Origin: Candidatus Terasakiella magnetica
GTDB taxonomy: Bacteria > Pseudomonadota > Alphaproteobacteria > Rhodospirillales > Terasakiellaceae
DNA: 64,000 bases
Direction of reading: 5' to 3'
Assembly: GCF_900093605.1 (NCBI RefSeq)
Contig: NZ_FLYE01000047.1
Location: 1 to 64,000 of the forward strand
The notes under the pieces were generated by a model that made no database searches, had not been told where the DNA came from, and was given only the letters and a program-made list of their open reading frames with translations. Within the stretch, counting starts at the first letter, position 1. Each line of letters opens with the position of its first letter. Positions 9,429 to 18,935 of this stretch are shown in pieces. The translations under genes and the position numbers were made by a program.

Positions 9429-10866
9429 GTCCGCCCTCCAGTATCCAAGTGTCTTTTGTGCCACCTCCTTGAGATGAATTCACCACAAGAGAGCCTTCTT
9501 TCATCGCAACGCGTGTTAACCCCCCCGGCACCACTTGTGTTGTTTGCCCTGAAAGAACAAAGGGTCGTAAATCAACATGGCGTGGTGCAATCCCTTGATC
9601 GACAAATGTTGGGCAAGTCGACAAAGATAAGGTGGGCTGGGCTATAAAGTTTTCCGGATCATCTTGAATTTTTAGGCGGAATTCTTCAACTTCTGCCTTT
9701 GTGGCAGCCGGACCGACCAACATACCGTACCCACCTGATCCATGAACCTCTTTGACAACCAATTCTTCCAAATGTTCTAAGACATAAGCAAGATCATCCT
9801 TAAGGCGAAGGTTATAGGTTGGAACATTTTTTAAAATTGGTTCTTCGCCTAAATAGAAACGGATGATCTCCGGCATATATGTATAGACCGCTTTGTCGTC
9901 AGCAATTCCGCCACCAATCGCATTACAAATTGACACGTTACCTAGGCGATAAGCGGATAATAAACCAGGGACACCAAGGGCTGAGTCCGCACGAAATGCC
10001 AAGGGGTCTAAGAATTCATCATCAATACGTCGATAAATTACATCAACACGTTTTGGACCACGCGTTGTGCGCATATAAACAATACCTTCATCAACGAACA
10101 TATCCTGTCCTTCGACAAGGCCTATCCCCATTTCTTGAGCTAAAAAAGCATGCTCAAAATAAGCACTGTTAAATTGGCCCGGTGTCATAAGCACCACATT
10201 TGGGTTTTCAATGCCACGAGGCGAGACAGAGCGAAGTGTTTCAAGCAATAACTCCGGATAGTGACTAACCGGTGCAATATTATTTGAATGAAAGAGGTCA
10301 GGAAAAAGGCGCATCATCGCTTGACGGTTTTCAAGCATATAAGACACACCGCTTGGCGTGCGGGCATTATCTTCCAAGACATAGAATGTTTCTTCATCAA
10401 TGCGCACAATATCAACGCCGCTGATGTGAGAATAAACATTATGAGGGAGGTTTAAGCCGAGCATTTCTGGACGAAACGCTTCATTATTGAGCACCAAGTC
10501 TGGCGGGATAAGCCCGGATCTTAAGAAAGCCTGTTCATTATAAGTATCATGTAAAAATGCGTTCAGCGCTTTCACGCGCTGGATAACACCACGTTCAATT
10601 AAATTCCATTCATTGGCAGATATGATGCGAGGAACCACATCGAAAGGAATGAGCCTTTCAACACCACCATCAGCACCATAAACGTTAAACGTAATTCCAA
10701 TTTGCCTAAAGAGAACATCTGCTTGATGATGACGCTTTTCCAGTTCTTCAACTTGTGTTGAATGAAGCCAAGCTGAATAGTTTTCATATGGCGCTCGAAC
10801 ATTTCCAGGGCCACTGCCACTGTGCATCTCATCAAAAAAGGATTTATCCATATTGGCTCTCATCAT
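9409..10866 (-). CDS. Circularly permuted ATP-grasp protein (amidoligase-like)
   Basis: A 485-residue protein of the circularly permuted ATP-grasp type 2 family (DUF404/DUF407), first gene of the Anbu operon. Family-typical stretches include VLEDNARTPSGVSYMLENR and VKEVHGSGGYGMLVGP, the latter being nucleotide-binding. It is predicted to form an amide bond, perhaps making a peptide tag or small peptide that the transglutaminase and Anbu then process; this is a published hypothesis for the family, not shown here. The start may be the internal Met six codons in (10851), which has GAGAG just upstream. Confidence 0.9.
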   Translation of the reverse strand: MMRANMDKSFFDEMHSGSGPGNVRAPYENYSAWLHSTQVEELEKRHHQADVLFRQIGITFNVYGADGGVERLIPFDVVPRIISANEWNLIERGVIQRVKALNAFLHDTYNEQAFLRSGLIPPDLVLNNEAFRPEMLGLNLPHNVYSHISGVDIVRIDEETFYVLEDNARTPSGVSYMLENRQAMMRLFPDLFHSNNIAPVSHYPELLLETLRSVSPRGIENPNVVLMTPGQFNSAYFEHAFLAQEMGIGLVEGQDMFVDEGIVYMRTTRGPKRVDVIYRRIDDEFLDPLAFRADSALGVPGLLSAYRLGNVSICNAIGGGIADDKAVYTYMPEIIRFYLGEEPILKNVPTYNLRLKDDLAYVLEHLEELVVKEVHGSGGYGMLVGPAATKAEVEEFRLKIQDDPENFIAQPTLSLSTCPTFVDQGIAPRHVDLRPFVLSGQTTQVVPGGLTRVAMKEGSLVVNSSQGGGTKDTWILEGGHARTRS

Positions 10867-11118
10867 TTTGTTTCTGCATTAAATAAACGCATCAATCATG
10901 CCAAGTTCCAGCTAATCCTTTAGGGCTAAAAAGTTCATTCTTTAGTATTCAAGATATACCCACCGATAGAAATAAAGATCAGGTCAATGATTTATTTTAG
11001 TGCAATTGCAATTAATTTGGGCCAAAAAAGATGTGAGAATACTTTGATAATCTGAAGAAAATACGTAATATTATGTTCACTTTTTTATAAAGGCCCTTGT
11101 CGTACAGTTACGGACTAA
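10867..11118. other. Promoter region of the Anbu operon (-) and the NUDIX gene (+)
   Basis: An AT-rich stretch with no ORF. It must contain the promoter of the Anbu operon reading left. Any promoter for the NUDIX gene that lies here is separated from its coding start by the inverted-repeat element at 11119-11383. I see no clear operator. Confidence 0.4.
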
Positions 11119-11383
11119 GAGCCTGACTCATAAGTATTTGTTGTTTTTCATCAAGTGAGAAAGGGCAAGAATTAGGAAACTCATGCAAAGCGATGCGGCG
11201 CATCGGTTAAATGAGTTAACGCGATAGTTGCCCTTTCTCACTTGACCCGAAGGGTAGTGTTACATTCGTCCGTCAGGGCGTCAGGGGTTGTTTATGATGC
11301 CTCCAGCATCACCGCACAATCCCTTCCTGCTGACAAACGAATGTAACACTATGAAATATAACAAATACTTATGAGGCAGGCTC
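11119..11383. repeat. 265-bp element of nested inverted repeats (three-arm fold), MITE-like
   Basis: The outer arms at 11119-11142 and 11360-11383 are 24-bp inverted repeats with one mismatch (GAGCCTG, then ACTCATAAG or CCTCATAAG, then TATTTGTT). Inside are two independent long stems. Stem A is 11151-11168 against 11228-11245 (18 bp, perfect); it is topped by AACTCAT/ATGAGTT and by CGATGC-GGC-GCATCG. Stem B is 11256-11269 against 11337-11350 (14 bp, perfect), topped by TGATGC/GCATCA. The whole could fold as a three-way junction in DNA or RNA. There is no ORF and no clear target-site duplication. It resembles a non-autonomous mobile element inserted just before the NUDIX gene; a structured regulatory RNA is the alternative. 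Confidence 0.75.
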
Positions 11384-11403
11384 AAAACAAGAAAGAAGGC
11401 CCT

Positions 11404-11847
11404 ATGGAATATCGTAAACAATCTTCTGTGATCCCCTATCGCCGACATAAGGGAAAATTTGAAATCTTACTCCTAACATCTCTATCAACTGGACGTTTTG
11501 TTCTCCCCAAGGGAACGATAGAACCAAATATGAAAGCGCGCCATTCTGCTGAGAAAGAAGCCTATGAAGAGGCGGGGGTCAAAGGCATTCTTCTCAAGCC
11601 CATTATTGGTGAATATAAGTATAAAAAAACACCTCAAAAAGGCGGTTACCATTGTCGGGTAAAAGTATTTGCCCTTGAGGTTCGCAAAGAACTAGATGAG
11701 TGGCCCGAAATGCATAAACGTACAAAAATGTGGGTGTCGCCAGCCAAAGCCATTAAAAGCGTGAAAGAAAAGAAACTGAAAAAAATTCTAATTAGTTTTG
11801 CCGAAACCTTACCCCGCCTAAAAAACAAAAAACCTAAGAAAGATTGA
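11404..11847 (+). CDS. NUDIX hydrolase
   Basis: A 147-residue NUDIX protein. The box starts at GTIEPN and ends KEAYEEAGV, matching the G-x5-E-x7-REUxEExGU pattern except that the first Glu is Met and the Arg is Lys. The metal-binding EE pair is kept. This form is seen in DIPP/MutT-like relatives, so substrates such as diphosphoinositol-type or nucleoside diphosphate compounds are possible; none can be assigned. The C-terminus is very Lys-rich. I chose the ATG at 11404, with AGAAGG just upstream; a start at 11371 would lie within the inverted-repeat element. Confidence 0.85.
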   Translation: MEYRKQSSVIPYRRHKGKFEILLLTSLSTGRFVLPKGTIEPNMKARHSAEKEAYEEAGVKGILLKPIIGEYKYKKTPQKGGYHCRVKVFALEVRKELDEWPEMHKRTKMWVSPAKAIKSVKEKKLKKILISFAETLPRLKNKKPKKD

Positions 11848-11867
11848 TTAAAAAAGAGGGTAGGGGA

Positions 11868-12071
11868 TTATTTTCTTTTCAGCCAGACTACAATCACGAA
11901 GACAACAATCAGAAACAGTGTTGTTAAAGGGAAGGCTGCGGGGAAACCGAAGATGAGACTGAGGATGCCAATGGCTGAGCCGCCAAAAAGGAGGCTCATG
12001 ATCAGGAGGATGATACTCAGGATGAGTATACCTAATATAAGGGCGAATATTTTCTCAAAGAAATATTTCAT
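11868..12071 (-). CDS. Small two-helix membrane protein, unknown
   Basis: A 67-residue protein almost entirely hydrophobic, with two predicted membrane helices (about 8-30 and 36-62) and positive charges at both ends (MKYFFEK, WLKRK). It converges with the NUDIX gene. No family recognised. Confidence 0.6.
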   Translation of the reverse strand: MKYFFEKIFALILGILILSIILLIMSLLFGGSAIGILSLIFGFPAAFPLTTLFLIVVFVIVVWLKRK

Positions 12072-12110
12072 GCCTCTTTTCTAACATACATAAGGCTGTC
12101 TGTCAGGCGC

Positions 12111-13505
12111 TTAGACAATGGCATTGAGCTCATTTGTTGAATAACGCAGGGTGTTTGTGATGGTGCTTAGTACCTCATTGGTTTTTTGGCTGGTTTCAGG
12201 TACGCCAAGGCAGATGCGCACAGCATTGGGGGGATTTGAGCTGACAGCAAAAGCATCCCCGCCAATAAGGCGGATACCTTGGCGGCGCAAGTTGCCCATA
12301 AATTCATGTGTTGTCCAGTGCTCACCAAGTTCAAGCCAAACCTGAAAGCCGTTGGGATCAGCCTTAAAACTGCCTTTAGGCAGAATGTCTTTGGCAATTT
12401 TTTGGCGGATTGTGACTTCTTTTAAAATGTCTTTCACCACAAGATCAGCACATCCACTGGATAAAAGCTGCAACGCCATGGCTTTGGTGATGGGAGACGC
12501 CATCATGGACGTTGCACGGTTTGATAAGGCCAAGGCCTGAAAGTTTTGATGATCTGGCACGCAGAGAAAAGAGATACGCAAGGCACTTGAAAGGCATTTT
12601 GCCAGACCGATGATATAATAAGATCGCTCAGGTGCAAATGTGGATAAGGGCGCAGGTGCAGAGAGGGCCAAGCCGCCATAGGCATCATCTTCAATGATTT
12701 TCACATCATATTCGCGCGCGATTTGGGCAATGGCGACCCGGCGCGGTTGGGACCATGTTGTTGTGGTCGGGTTATGTAGGGTCGGGTTGCAATAAAGCAC
12801 CGATATGTTTTTTTCTTGGCAGGCTTTTCGAAAAACTGCCGGAATGATGCCTTCGTCATCCATCTCTAATCCCACATGGTGAATGCCGAGTTGGCGCAAT
12901 AAAATGCTAAAACCGGGGTAGGTAACATTTTCAGATGCCGCCGTATCACCGGGTTTCAGCAAAAATAAAACAAGCGATAACAATGCACTTTGTGTGCCTG
13001 AACAGATCAAAAGACGCTCTGCACAAGCTTTGGGTAAAAAACGGCTCACCCAATGGGCGGCTTGTTCACGCTCCATGGGGGAGCCGATAAAATCCTGATA
13101 GCCAAACAGGGAGCGCGTGCTTAAACGATGGGTGACCTCGTTCATTTCGTGATGCATGCGCGTTATCACATCAGGGTCTGTGGGCACAGGCGGCATGTTC
13201 ATCCCCATATCAATTTCCGCATTTGTGCTTTGTCGTGTGGTTGGGGAAGGGGCCGCTTTGCTCCCTTGAATGAAGGTACCTTGCCCGACACGCGCAACAA
13301 TTAAGCCCCTTTTGCGCGCTTCCCCATAGGCCCGCGTGATGGTGGTGAAATCAACATTCAGTTCTTTGGCTAAATGGCGCTGGGTGGGCAGCTTGTCCCC
13401 ATTTTGCAAACGGCTACTGGCAATATCAGCCTCAATCGCATCGGCAATGGCCCTATAGACTGGTTTGGTTGGGTTTAAGCTTGTTGGCAGCCAGTCTGTA
13501 CTCAT
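12111..13505 (-). CDS. MocR/PdxR-type transcriptional regulator (GntR HTH fused to aminotransferase domain)
   Basis: A 464-residue regulator. Residues 1-80 form a GntR winged helix (GDKLPTQRHLAKELNVDFTT). From about 110 on it has a fold-type I aminotransferase domain with the candidate PLP lysine in IGLAKCLSSALR. Members bind PLP and often control vitamin B6, GABA or taurine genes. It is transcribed divergently from ccoG, and two TTGTAT-N12/13-ATACAA repeats lie between them, so it probably regulates ccoG and itself. The effector is unknown. Confidence 0.88.
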   Translation of the reverse strand: MSTDWLPTSLNPTKPVYRAIADAIEADIASSRLQNGDKLPTQRHLAKELNVDFTTITRAYGEARKRGLIVARVGQGTFIQGSKAAPSPTTRQSTNAEIDMGMNMPPVPTDPDVITRMHHEMNEVTHRLSTRSLFGYQDFIGSPMEREQAAHWVSRFLPKACAERLLICSGTQSALLSLVLFLLKPGDTAASENVTYPGFSILLRQLGIHHVGLEMDDEGIIPAVFRKACQEKNISVLYCNPTLHNPTTTTWSQPRRVAIAQIAREYDVKIIEDDAYGGLALSAPAPLSTFAPERSYYIIGLAKCLSSALRISFLCVPDHQNFQALALSNRATSMMASPITKAMALQLLSSGCADLVVKDILKEVTIRQKIAKDILPKGSFKADPNGFQVWLELGEHWTTHEFMGNLRRQGIRLIGGDAFAVSSNPPNAVRICLGVPETSQKTNEVLSTITNTLRYSTNELNAIV

Positions 13506-13530
13506 TGCAGCATCTTTCTTTGAAATCTGA

Positions 13531-13618
13531 TTGTATGGCTAAAAATACATACAATGTGGGTTTCATGCCAACAATATTTGGTGTGATGTTCTTTTGTATG
13601 TATTGAAGCCCCATACAA
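13531..13618. promoter_or_regulatory. Two repeated TTGTAT...ATACAA operators between the mocR-like gene and ccoG
   Basis: TTGTAT at 13531-13536 is paired with ATACAA at 13549-13554 (12-bp spacer). TTGTAT at 13594-13599 is paired with ATACAA at 13613-13618 (13-bp spacer). Two copies of the same dyad in a divergent regulator/target gap are typical for MocR-type regulators, which often bind repeated sites. Confidence 0.6.
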
Positions 13619-13656
13619 ATTGCTGTGAGCAGGATTGACAGAGTTGGAGAAACCTC

Positions 13657-15093
13657 ATGTTAGATGCACATCAAATGGATATGGCTGTCCAAGATAAAAA
13701 GGGCCCGCTTTATGCCAATCGTACAAAAATTCATCCCAAGGCCGTTAAAGGGGCCTATCGCAGGTTAAAGGATTATTTCCTTTGGGTTGGTTTGGTGCTT
13801 TATCACCTCACGCCTTTGTTGCGCTGGGAGCGAGGGGAGGGGAAAACCAATCAAGCCATCCTTTTTGATATTTCTGGGCAACGTATTTACCTGTTCGGGC
13901 TGGAGGTCTGGCCGCAGGATATTTACATCCTGACAGGCGTGATGATTTTGGCGGCTGTCGGGCTTTTCTTTTCAGCCGCTTTATGGGGGCGGGCATGGTG
14001 TGGCTTTGCCTGTTTTCAGACCCTGTGGACAGACCTGTTCATGAAGGTTGAAGCCTTGATTGAAGGGGATAGAAACGCGCGTCTTCGCATGGATAAAGCC
14101 CCTTTAAGTGCAGGAAAAATGGCGAAAAGAGTGCTTAAACATGGCGTGTGGCTATTGATCTCCACTTTCTTTGCACTATCGTTTCTGTGGTATTTTGATG
14201 ATGCCTTTGTGGTGACGCAAAATATCATAGATGGCGATATTTCAGGCTGGATTCTGGTGACTTTTCTCACCCTACTTGGCATGACCTATTTGATGGCGGG
14301 GCTGGCGCGTGAACAGGTGTGTTTATACATGTGTCCTTATGGTCGTTTTCAAGGTGTGATGGTTGATGAACATAGCAAGCTCGTCACCTATGAAGATTGG
14401 CGCGGTGAAGCACGTCAAAAGCCGGGTAAAGAGCGGGACTTTACCAATCGTGGTCATTGTGTGGATTGTACTTTGTGTGTTCAGGTCTGCCCAACGGGGG
14501 TGGATATTCGCGAAGGTAACCAGATGGGCTGCATCGGTTGTGGGCTCTGTATTGATGCCTGTGATAGCATGATGGAAAAGTTTGAACTGCCTAAAAAGCT
14601 GATTTCTTACGATTCTCAGCATCATATTGCACAGCGCGCGGGCCAAAAGCCCGTGGAGCTGAGCAAGCCAGCTTTATTAAGGGCGCGAAGCTCTGTTTAT
14701 CTTAGTATTCTGCTTGTTACAGCCGTGTTAACGCTCTGGGGCTTTTCTGCGCGTGAGATGACGAAACTAACCGTGCTTAAAGACCGTGCACCGTTTTACG
14801 TAAGGCTCAGTTCCGGTGACATTCAAAACGCTTATACGGTGCGTATTCTCAATAAAGAAGATCAAAAACGCACTTTGCGCCTTAATGTTCAAGGTGACTT
14901 CCAGCCAGAATTAAAGCTGGTTGGGCAAGAGGGAACTGATTTTAACATTGAAGCAGCAAGCGTTGTGACCTTTAGGGTCTATGTTAAAGCAAACTCTGTG
15001 ACGGAGGATTCCCAGCCTTTAATCTTTGAAGTGCTGGATGTAACAAGCCATGAGGCAACTCAAGTCAGGTCTGTTTTTCACGGCCCTTCTTGA
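13657..15093 (+). CDS. ccoG: CcoG/FixG-type ferredoxin-like membrane protein (cytochrome cbb3 oxidase copper assembly)
   Basis: A 478-residue protein with about five membrane helices: roughly residues 43-60, 88-110, 160-180 and 195-215, plus one at 350. Two four-cysteine clusters occur at CVDCTLCVQVCP and CIGCGLCIDACD, and a membrane-embedded WGRAWCGFACFQT motif is present. A C-terminal Ig-like domain ends the protein. The CcoG/RdxA/FixG family reduces Cu2+ during maturation of cbb3-type cytochrome oxidase. Here it stands alone beside a MocR regulator, with no cco genes visible, so the oxidase genes must be elsewhere. Confidence 0.9.
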   Translation: MLDAHQMDMAVQDKKGPLYANRTKIHPKAVKGAYRRLKDYFLWVGLVLYHLTPLLRWERGEGKTNQAILFDISGQRIYLFGLEVWPQDIYILTGVMILAAVGLFFSAALWGRAWCGFACFQTLWTDLFMKVEALIEGDRNARLRMDKAPLSAGKMAKRVLKHGVWLLISTFFALSFLWYFDDAFVVTQNIIDGDISGWILVTFLTLLGMTYLMAGLAREQVCLYMCPYGRFQGVMVDEHSKLVTYEDWRGEARQKPGKERDFTNRGHCVDCTLCVQVCPTGVDIREGNQMGCIGCGLCIDACDSMMEKFELPKKLISYDSQHHIAQRAGQKPVELSKPALLRARSSVYLSILLVTAVLTLWGFSAREMTKLTVLKDRAPFYVRLSSGDIQNAYTVRILNKEDQKRTLRLNVQGDFQPELKLVGQEGTDFNIEAASVVTFRVYVKANSVTEDSQPLIFEVLDVTSHEATQVRSVFHGPS

Positions 15094-15170
15094 AGAAAAA
15101 AGGGATGTATGTATTGCGAAATAATGTGGGTGGTCTCGTTGCAATATTTTCATATGGCTTGAAAAAGTTT

Positions 15171-15200
15171 TTGACATTCTTGTCACGTTTCACTTACCGT
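15171..15200 (+). promoter_or_regulatory. Putative sigma-70 promoter of the glycine riboswitch operon
   Basis: A perfect -35 box TTGACA at 15171-15176 is followed, after 17-18 bp, by TTACCG/TACCGT as a weak -10. It lies just upstream of the riboswitch leader. A weak -10 with a strong -35 is common in alphaproteobacteria. Confidence 0.45.
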
Positions 15201-15257
15201 AGAGACGGTGAGCAGGGTTTTGGCCTTTTGTTCACCTTATATATCAATTTCTCATGA

Positions 15258-15468
15258 AATTCCTGTGGGAGAGACAACGTTACAAGTTGTCGCCGAAGGA
15301 GCAACCGCCCCGGAAACTCTCAGGCACATGTACTACAGGAAGATGAGACTCTGGAGAGAGATCAGGCAAAGACCTGATCCGCCGAAGGTTAAGTCTGAAA
15401 ATTGTAGTGTCAAATTGGCACTGTTAAATCGGGCACTATCTCAGGTAAGCAGGACAGAGGGGGCATCA
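15258..15468 (+). ncRNA. Tandem glycine riboswitch
   Basis: Two successive glycine aptamers. The first has GTGGGAGAGAC (15265), CGCCGAAGGAGCAACCGCC and ACTCTCAGGCAC. The second has ACTCTGGAGAGAG, CCGCCGAAGG and CTCAGGTAAGCAGGACAGAG, ending GGGGGC near 15465. These are the conserved core elements of the class, and the GcvH-like and gcvP genes downstream fit. I see no clear intrinsic terminator in the expression platform; control may act on the AGGAAGG ribosome-binding site at about 15495. An ORF reading through this region (15208-15492) is not considered a gene. Confidence 0.93.
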
Positions 15469-15507
15469 TTTAACCAAGCCAGTATGGTTTGATTAGGAAG
15501 GTGCCTT

Positions 15508-15837
15508 TTGTTGGATTATTTACACCAACGTCAAAAATATTCTGATCATAGCAATCTATTGATTGAAGCCGATTATGCACATTTGAGCTCAATGGGGCTT
15601 TTCTCTATTGCTCGTGTTGAAGATATTGGCGCAATTAAAAGCGCGAAAGCTCTAAGTAAAATTTATCCCCTCGCATGTGGTGAAATTGTTGCCGCGAACG
15701 CAGAACTCGAAGATAATCCCCCATTGGTCAATCAAAGCCCTAAAGGCGATGCATGGCTATGCAGGATTAAATTTTTCGATGCCTCACAACTCGATGACTT
15801 GATGGACGCAGATGCTTATCAAGCTCTGATAGCTTAA
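15508..15837 (+). CDS. Short, divergent glycine cleavage H-like protein
   Basis: A 109-residue protein. The C-terminal half aligns clearly with GcvH: SAKALSKIYPLACGEIVAAN, ELEDNPPLVN, GDAWLCRIKF, and DADAYQALI at the end. The lipoylated lysine would be K47 in KSAKA, where GcvH normally has ESVKA. The segment before it is about 10-15 residues shorter than in normal GcvH and poorly conserved, so the first beta-sheet of the lipoyl fold may be incomplete. The start is TTG at 15508 with AGGAAGG about 6 bp upstream. It lies between the riboswitch and gcvP with a 16-bp gap. It may be a specialised or decaying H protein. Confidence 0.8.
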   Translation: MLDYLHQRQKYSDHSNLLIEADYAHLSSMGLFSIARVEDIGAIKSAKALSKIYPLACGEIVAANAELEDNPPLVNQSPKGDAWLCRIKFFDASQLDDLMDADAYQALIA

Positions 15838-15853
15838 TAGAAAGGATCTATAG

Positions 15854-18709
15854 ATGACCTTTAAACCGACATCTTACCAACCCTATGACTTTGCAAACCG
15901 CCGCCATATCGGCCCGTCTCCGGCTGAAATGAACGATATGCTTAAAGTGGTTGGTGCTGATAGCCTTGAAAGTCTGATTGATGAGACCGTTCCGGTTGAT
16001 ATTCGTCAGTCTGAACCTCTTGAATGGGGTGAGGCCCTTTCTGAGCGCGATACGCTTTATCACTTGCGCCAGGTTGCTGATAAAAACCAAGTGCTGACCT
16101 CATTGATTGGTCAGGGTTATTACGGCACCATGACACCGCCTGTGATCTTGCGAAATATCCTTGAAAACCCGGCTTGGTATACGGCTTATACACCGTATCA
16201 GCCAGAAATCAGCCAAGGTCGCTTAGAGGCATTGTTGAACTTCCAAACCATGGTTTGTGATTTAACCGCCCTTGATATTGCCAATGCATCCTTGCTTGAT
16301 GAAGCAACGGCTGCGGCAGAAGCCATGACTATGGCGCAGCGTTCTTCAAAATCAAAATCCAAGACATTCTTTATTGACGAAAATTGTCATGCTCAGAATA
16401 TCGAAGTGATGAAAACGCGTGCTGAGCCGATTGGGATTGAAGTGATTGTCGGTAACCCTGATACGGACCTGAATGCAGAAGAGGTCTTTGGGGCGGTCTT
16501 TCAATATCCCGGTACATACGGTCATGTGCGTGACTTTACCGCCATTATTGAGGCTTTGCATGAAAACAAAGCACTGGCTGTGATGATCGCAGACCCAATG
16601 GCGCTGGCGCTGTTAAAAGCACCGGGTGAAATGGGGGCTGATATTACAGTAGGTTCAACCCAACGCTTTGGCGTGCCTATGGGTTTTGGTGGTCCACACG
16701 CAGCTTACATGGCAACACGTGATGCCTATAAACGCTCTATGCCGGGGCGCATCATCGGTGTGTCAATTGATAGCCGTGGTAATAAAGCCTATCGTTTGTC
16801 TTTACAAACACGCGAGCAGCATATCCGGCGTGAAAAAGCCACTTCTAACGTGTGTACAGCCCAAGCGTTGTTGGCTGTCATGGCGTCTATGTATGCGGTT
16901 TTCCATGGTCCTGACGGGATCAAGGCGATTGCGCAGATCATTCACCAACATACGGTGCGTCTATCAGCGGGTCTTGAAAAGCTCGGCTTTAAGGTTGAGC
17001 CATCTGTGTTCTTTGACACCATCACGGTTGAAGTGGGTGCCATGCAGGGCGTTATCTTAAATGCGGCTGTGGCAAATGGCATTAACTTGCGCAAAATTGG
17101 CGAAGACCGCATCGGTATTTCACTAGATGAGCAAACCCGACCAGAAGTGATTGAGGCCGTTTGGTCTGCTTTTGGTGGTAATAACATGGTGGATGATGAG
17201 CATCAGGAGATGGATTATCGCCTGCCAGAAGACGTGGCGCGTACATCTGAATATCTAACGCATCCGATTTTCCATAAAAACCGTGCAGAACAAGAGATCA
17301 CCCGCTACATCCGTAAACTAGCTGATCGTGATTTAGCGCTTGATCGTGCGATGATCCCGCTTGGCTCTTGTACTATGAAGCTTAATGCCACCGTGGAAAT
17401 GATCCCGATTACATGGCCGCAATTTGGTGATATTCACCCGTTTGCACCGCGCAATCAGGTGGATGGCTATTACGAGATGATTGACGATCTGTCTGATAAG
17501 CTCTGTCAGATCACAGGCTATGATGCGATCTCCATGCAGCCAAACTCTGGTGCGCAAGGGGAATATGCGGGCCTGACAACGATCCGTAATTATCATAATG
17601 CACGTGGTGATGAGCATCGTAATGTTTGTTTGATCCCCACATCCGCACATGGCACCAACCCGGCAACGGCGCAGATGGTGGGCTATAAGGTTGTTGTGGT
17701 GAAATCTGCTGAAAATGGTGACATTGATGTGGCTGATTTCCGTGAAAAGGCTGAAAAACATTCAGAAAATCTAGCTGCTTGTATGATCACATATCCCTCC
17801 ACCCATGGTGTGTTTGAAGAAACCGTGCGTGAAGTCTGTGAGATTACACATGATCATGGGGCTCAGGTCTATATCGATGGGGCGAATATGAACGCTATGG
17901 TCGGTCTGGCTCAGCCGGGCAAGATTGGTGGGGATGTATCTCACTTGAACCTGCATAAAACATTCTGCATTCCACATGGTGGGGGCGGACCGGGCATGGG
18001 ACCAATTGGTGTGTTATCACACCTTGAGCCCTATTTGCCGGGTCACCCTGAATTGGATGCCGCTGTTGGTCCGGTTTCAGCCGCACCATTTGGCTCACCT
18101 TCCATCTTGCCGATTTCATGGGCTTATTGTCTGGCCATGGGCGGTGAGGGTCTGACACAAGCAACCAAAGTTGCCATCTTGAATGCAAACTATATCGCCA
18201 AGCGCCTAGAAGGGGCTTATGAGGTTCTTTACACCTCTAATGGCCGTGTGGCTCATGAATGTATTATTGATACACGCCCGCTTAAAGATAGAGCAAATGT
18301 GACGGTAGAAGATGTTGCCAAACGTTTGATCGATTGTGGCTTTCATGCGCCAACCATGAGCTGGCCTGTGGCTGGCACCTTGATGATTGAGCCCACAGAA
18401 AGTGAAACCAAGTTTGAACTTGATCGTTTCTGTGATGCCATGCTGGCTATTCATAGTGAGGCTAAAGACATTGAAGAAGGGCGCATTGATGCGGAGAATA
18501 ACCCGCTTAAAAACGCCCCTCATACAGTGGAAGACCTTGTTGGTGAATGGGAACGCCCCTATAGCCGTGAGCAGGCCTGTTACCCACCGGGGGCATTTCG
18601 TGTGGATAAATACTGGTCGCCTGTAAACCGTGTGGATAACTCCTATGGTGACAGAAATCTTGTCTGTTCTTGCCCGCCTTTAGAGGATTACGAAGATGCG
18701 GCTGAGTAA
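15854..18709 (+). CDS. gcvP: Glycine dehydrogenase (decarboxylating), P protein
   Basis: A 951-residue full-length P protein of the glycine cleavage system (the fused form, not split GcvPA/GcvPB). It decarboxylates glycine with PLP and passes the aminomethyl group to lipoyl-GcvH. The PLP lysine is in [21 protein letters not shown]. The N-terminal catalytic-like half starts [15 protein letters not shown]. It is controlled by the glycine riboswitch upstream. gcvT is missing from this operon; a terminator follows gcvP. Confidence 0.97.
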   Translation: MTFKPTSYQPYDFANRRHIGPSPAEMNDMLKVVGADSLESLIDETVPVDIRQSEPLEWGEALSERDTLYHLRQVADKNQVLTSLIGQGYYGTMTPPVILRNILENPAWYTAYTPYQPEISQGRLEALLNFQTMVCDLTALDIANASLLDEATAAAEAMTMAQRSSKSKSKTFFIDENCHAQNIEVMKTRAEPIGIEVIVGNPDTDLNAEEVFGAVFQYPGTYGHVRDFTAIIEALHENKALAVMIADPMALALLKAPGEMGADITVGSTQRFGVPMGFGGPHAAYMATRDAYKRSMPGRIIGVSIDSRGNKAYRLSLQTREQHIRREKATSNVCTAQALLAVMASMYAVFHGPDGIKAIAQIIHQHTVRLSAGLEKLGFKVEPSVFFDTITVEVGAMQGVILNAAVANGINLRKIGEDRIGISLDEQTRPEVIEAVWSAFGGNNMVDDEHQEMDYRLPEDVARTSEYLTHPIFHKNRAEQEITRYIRKLADRDLALDRAMIPLGSCTMKLNATVEMIPITWPQFGDIHPFAPRNQVDGYYEMIDDLSDKLCQITGYDAISMQPNSGAQGEYAGLTTIRNYHNARGDEHRNVCLIPTSAHGTNPATAQMVGYKVVVVKSAENGDIDVADFREKAEKHSENLAACMITYPSTHGVFEETVREVCEITHDHGAQVYIDGANMNAMVGLAQPGKIGGDVSHLNLHKTFCIPHGGGGPGMGPIGVLSHLEPYLPGHPELDAAVGPVSAAPFGSPSILPISWAYCLAMGGEGLTQATKVAILNANYIAKRLEGAYEVLYTSNGRVAHECIIDTRPLKDRANVTVEDVAKRLIDCGFHAPTMSWPVAGTLMIEPTESETKFELDRFCDAMLAIHSEAKDIEEGRIDAENNPLKNAPHTVEDLVGEWERPYSREQACYPPGAFRVDKYWSPVNRVDNSYGDRNLVCSCPPLEDYEDAAE

Positions 18710-18730
18710 CAAAATGTGAGAGAGTGTTGA

Positions 18731-18764
18731 AAAGCAGGCTGATATCTAAACAGCCTGCTTTTTA
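18731..18764 (+). terminator. Intrinsic terminator after gcvP
   Basis: AAGCAGGCTG (18732-18741) pairs with CAGCCTGCTT (18751-18760), followed by a T run. Confidence 0.85.
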
Positions 18765-18935
18765 TATGGGTAAGCTTTCTTTTTCATACGTCATATAAGA
18801 CGCAAGCTTATAAAAGAGTGTCGCTTGGCTTGACTTCATGGAGCTGTTGTCAGATACACTCATAACAGAATGCCATAACGCGCCCACCATCGTTTTCAGC
18901 CCGTTCTTCGGGTTAAGAGTCTGCTGAGTATTAAT

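Noticed and set aside
9094-9477. 127-codon + strand reading antisense to the alpha-E gene
   Set aside because: It is antisense to a conserved gene in a complete operon and looks random in composition.
15208-15492. 94-codon + strand reading across the glycine riboswitch
   Set aside because: It coincides with the conserved aptamers and has no protein-like composition.
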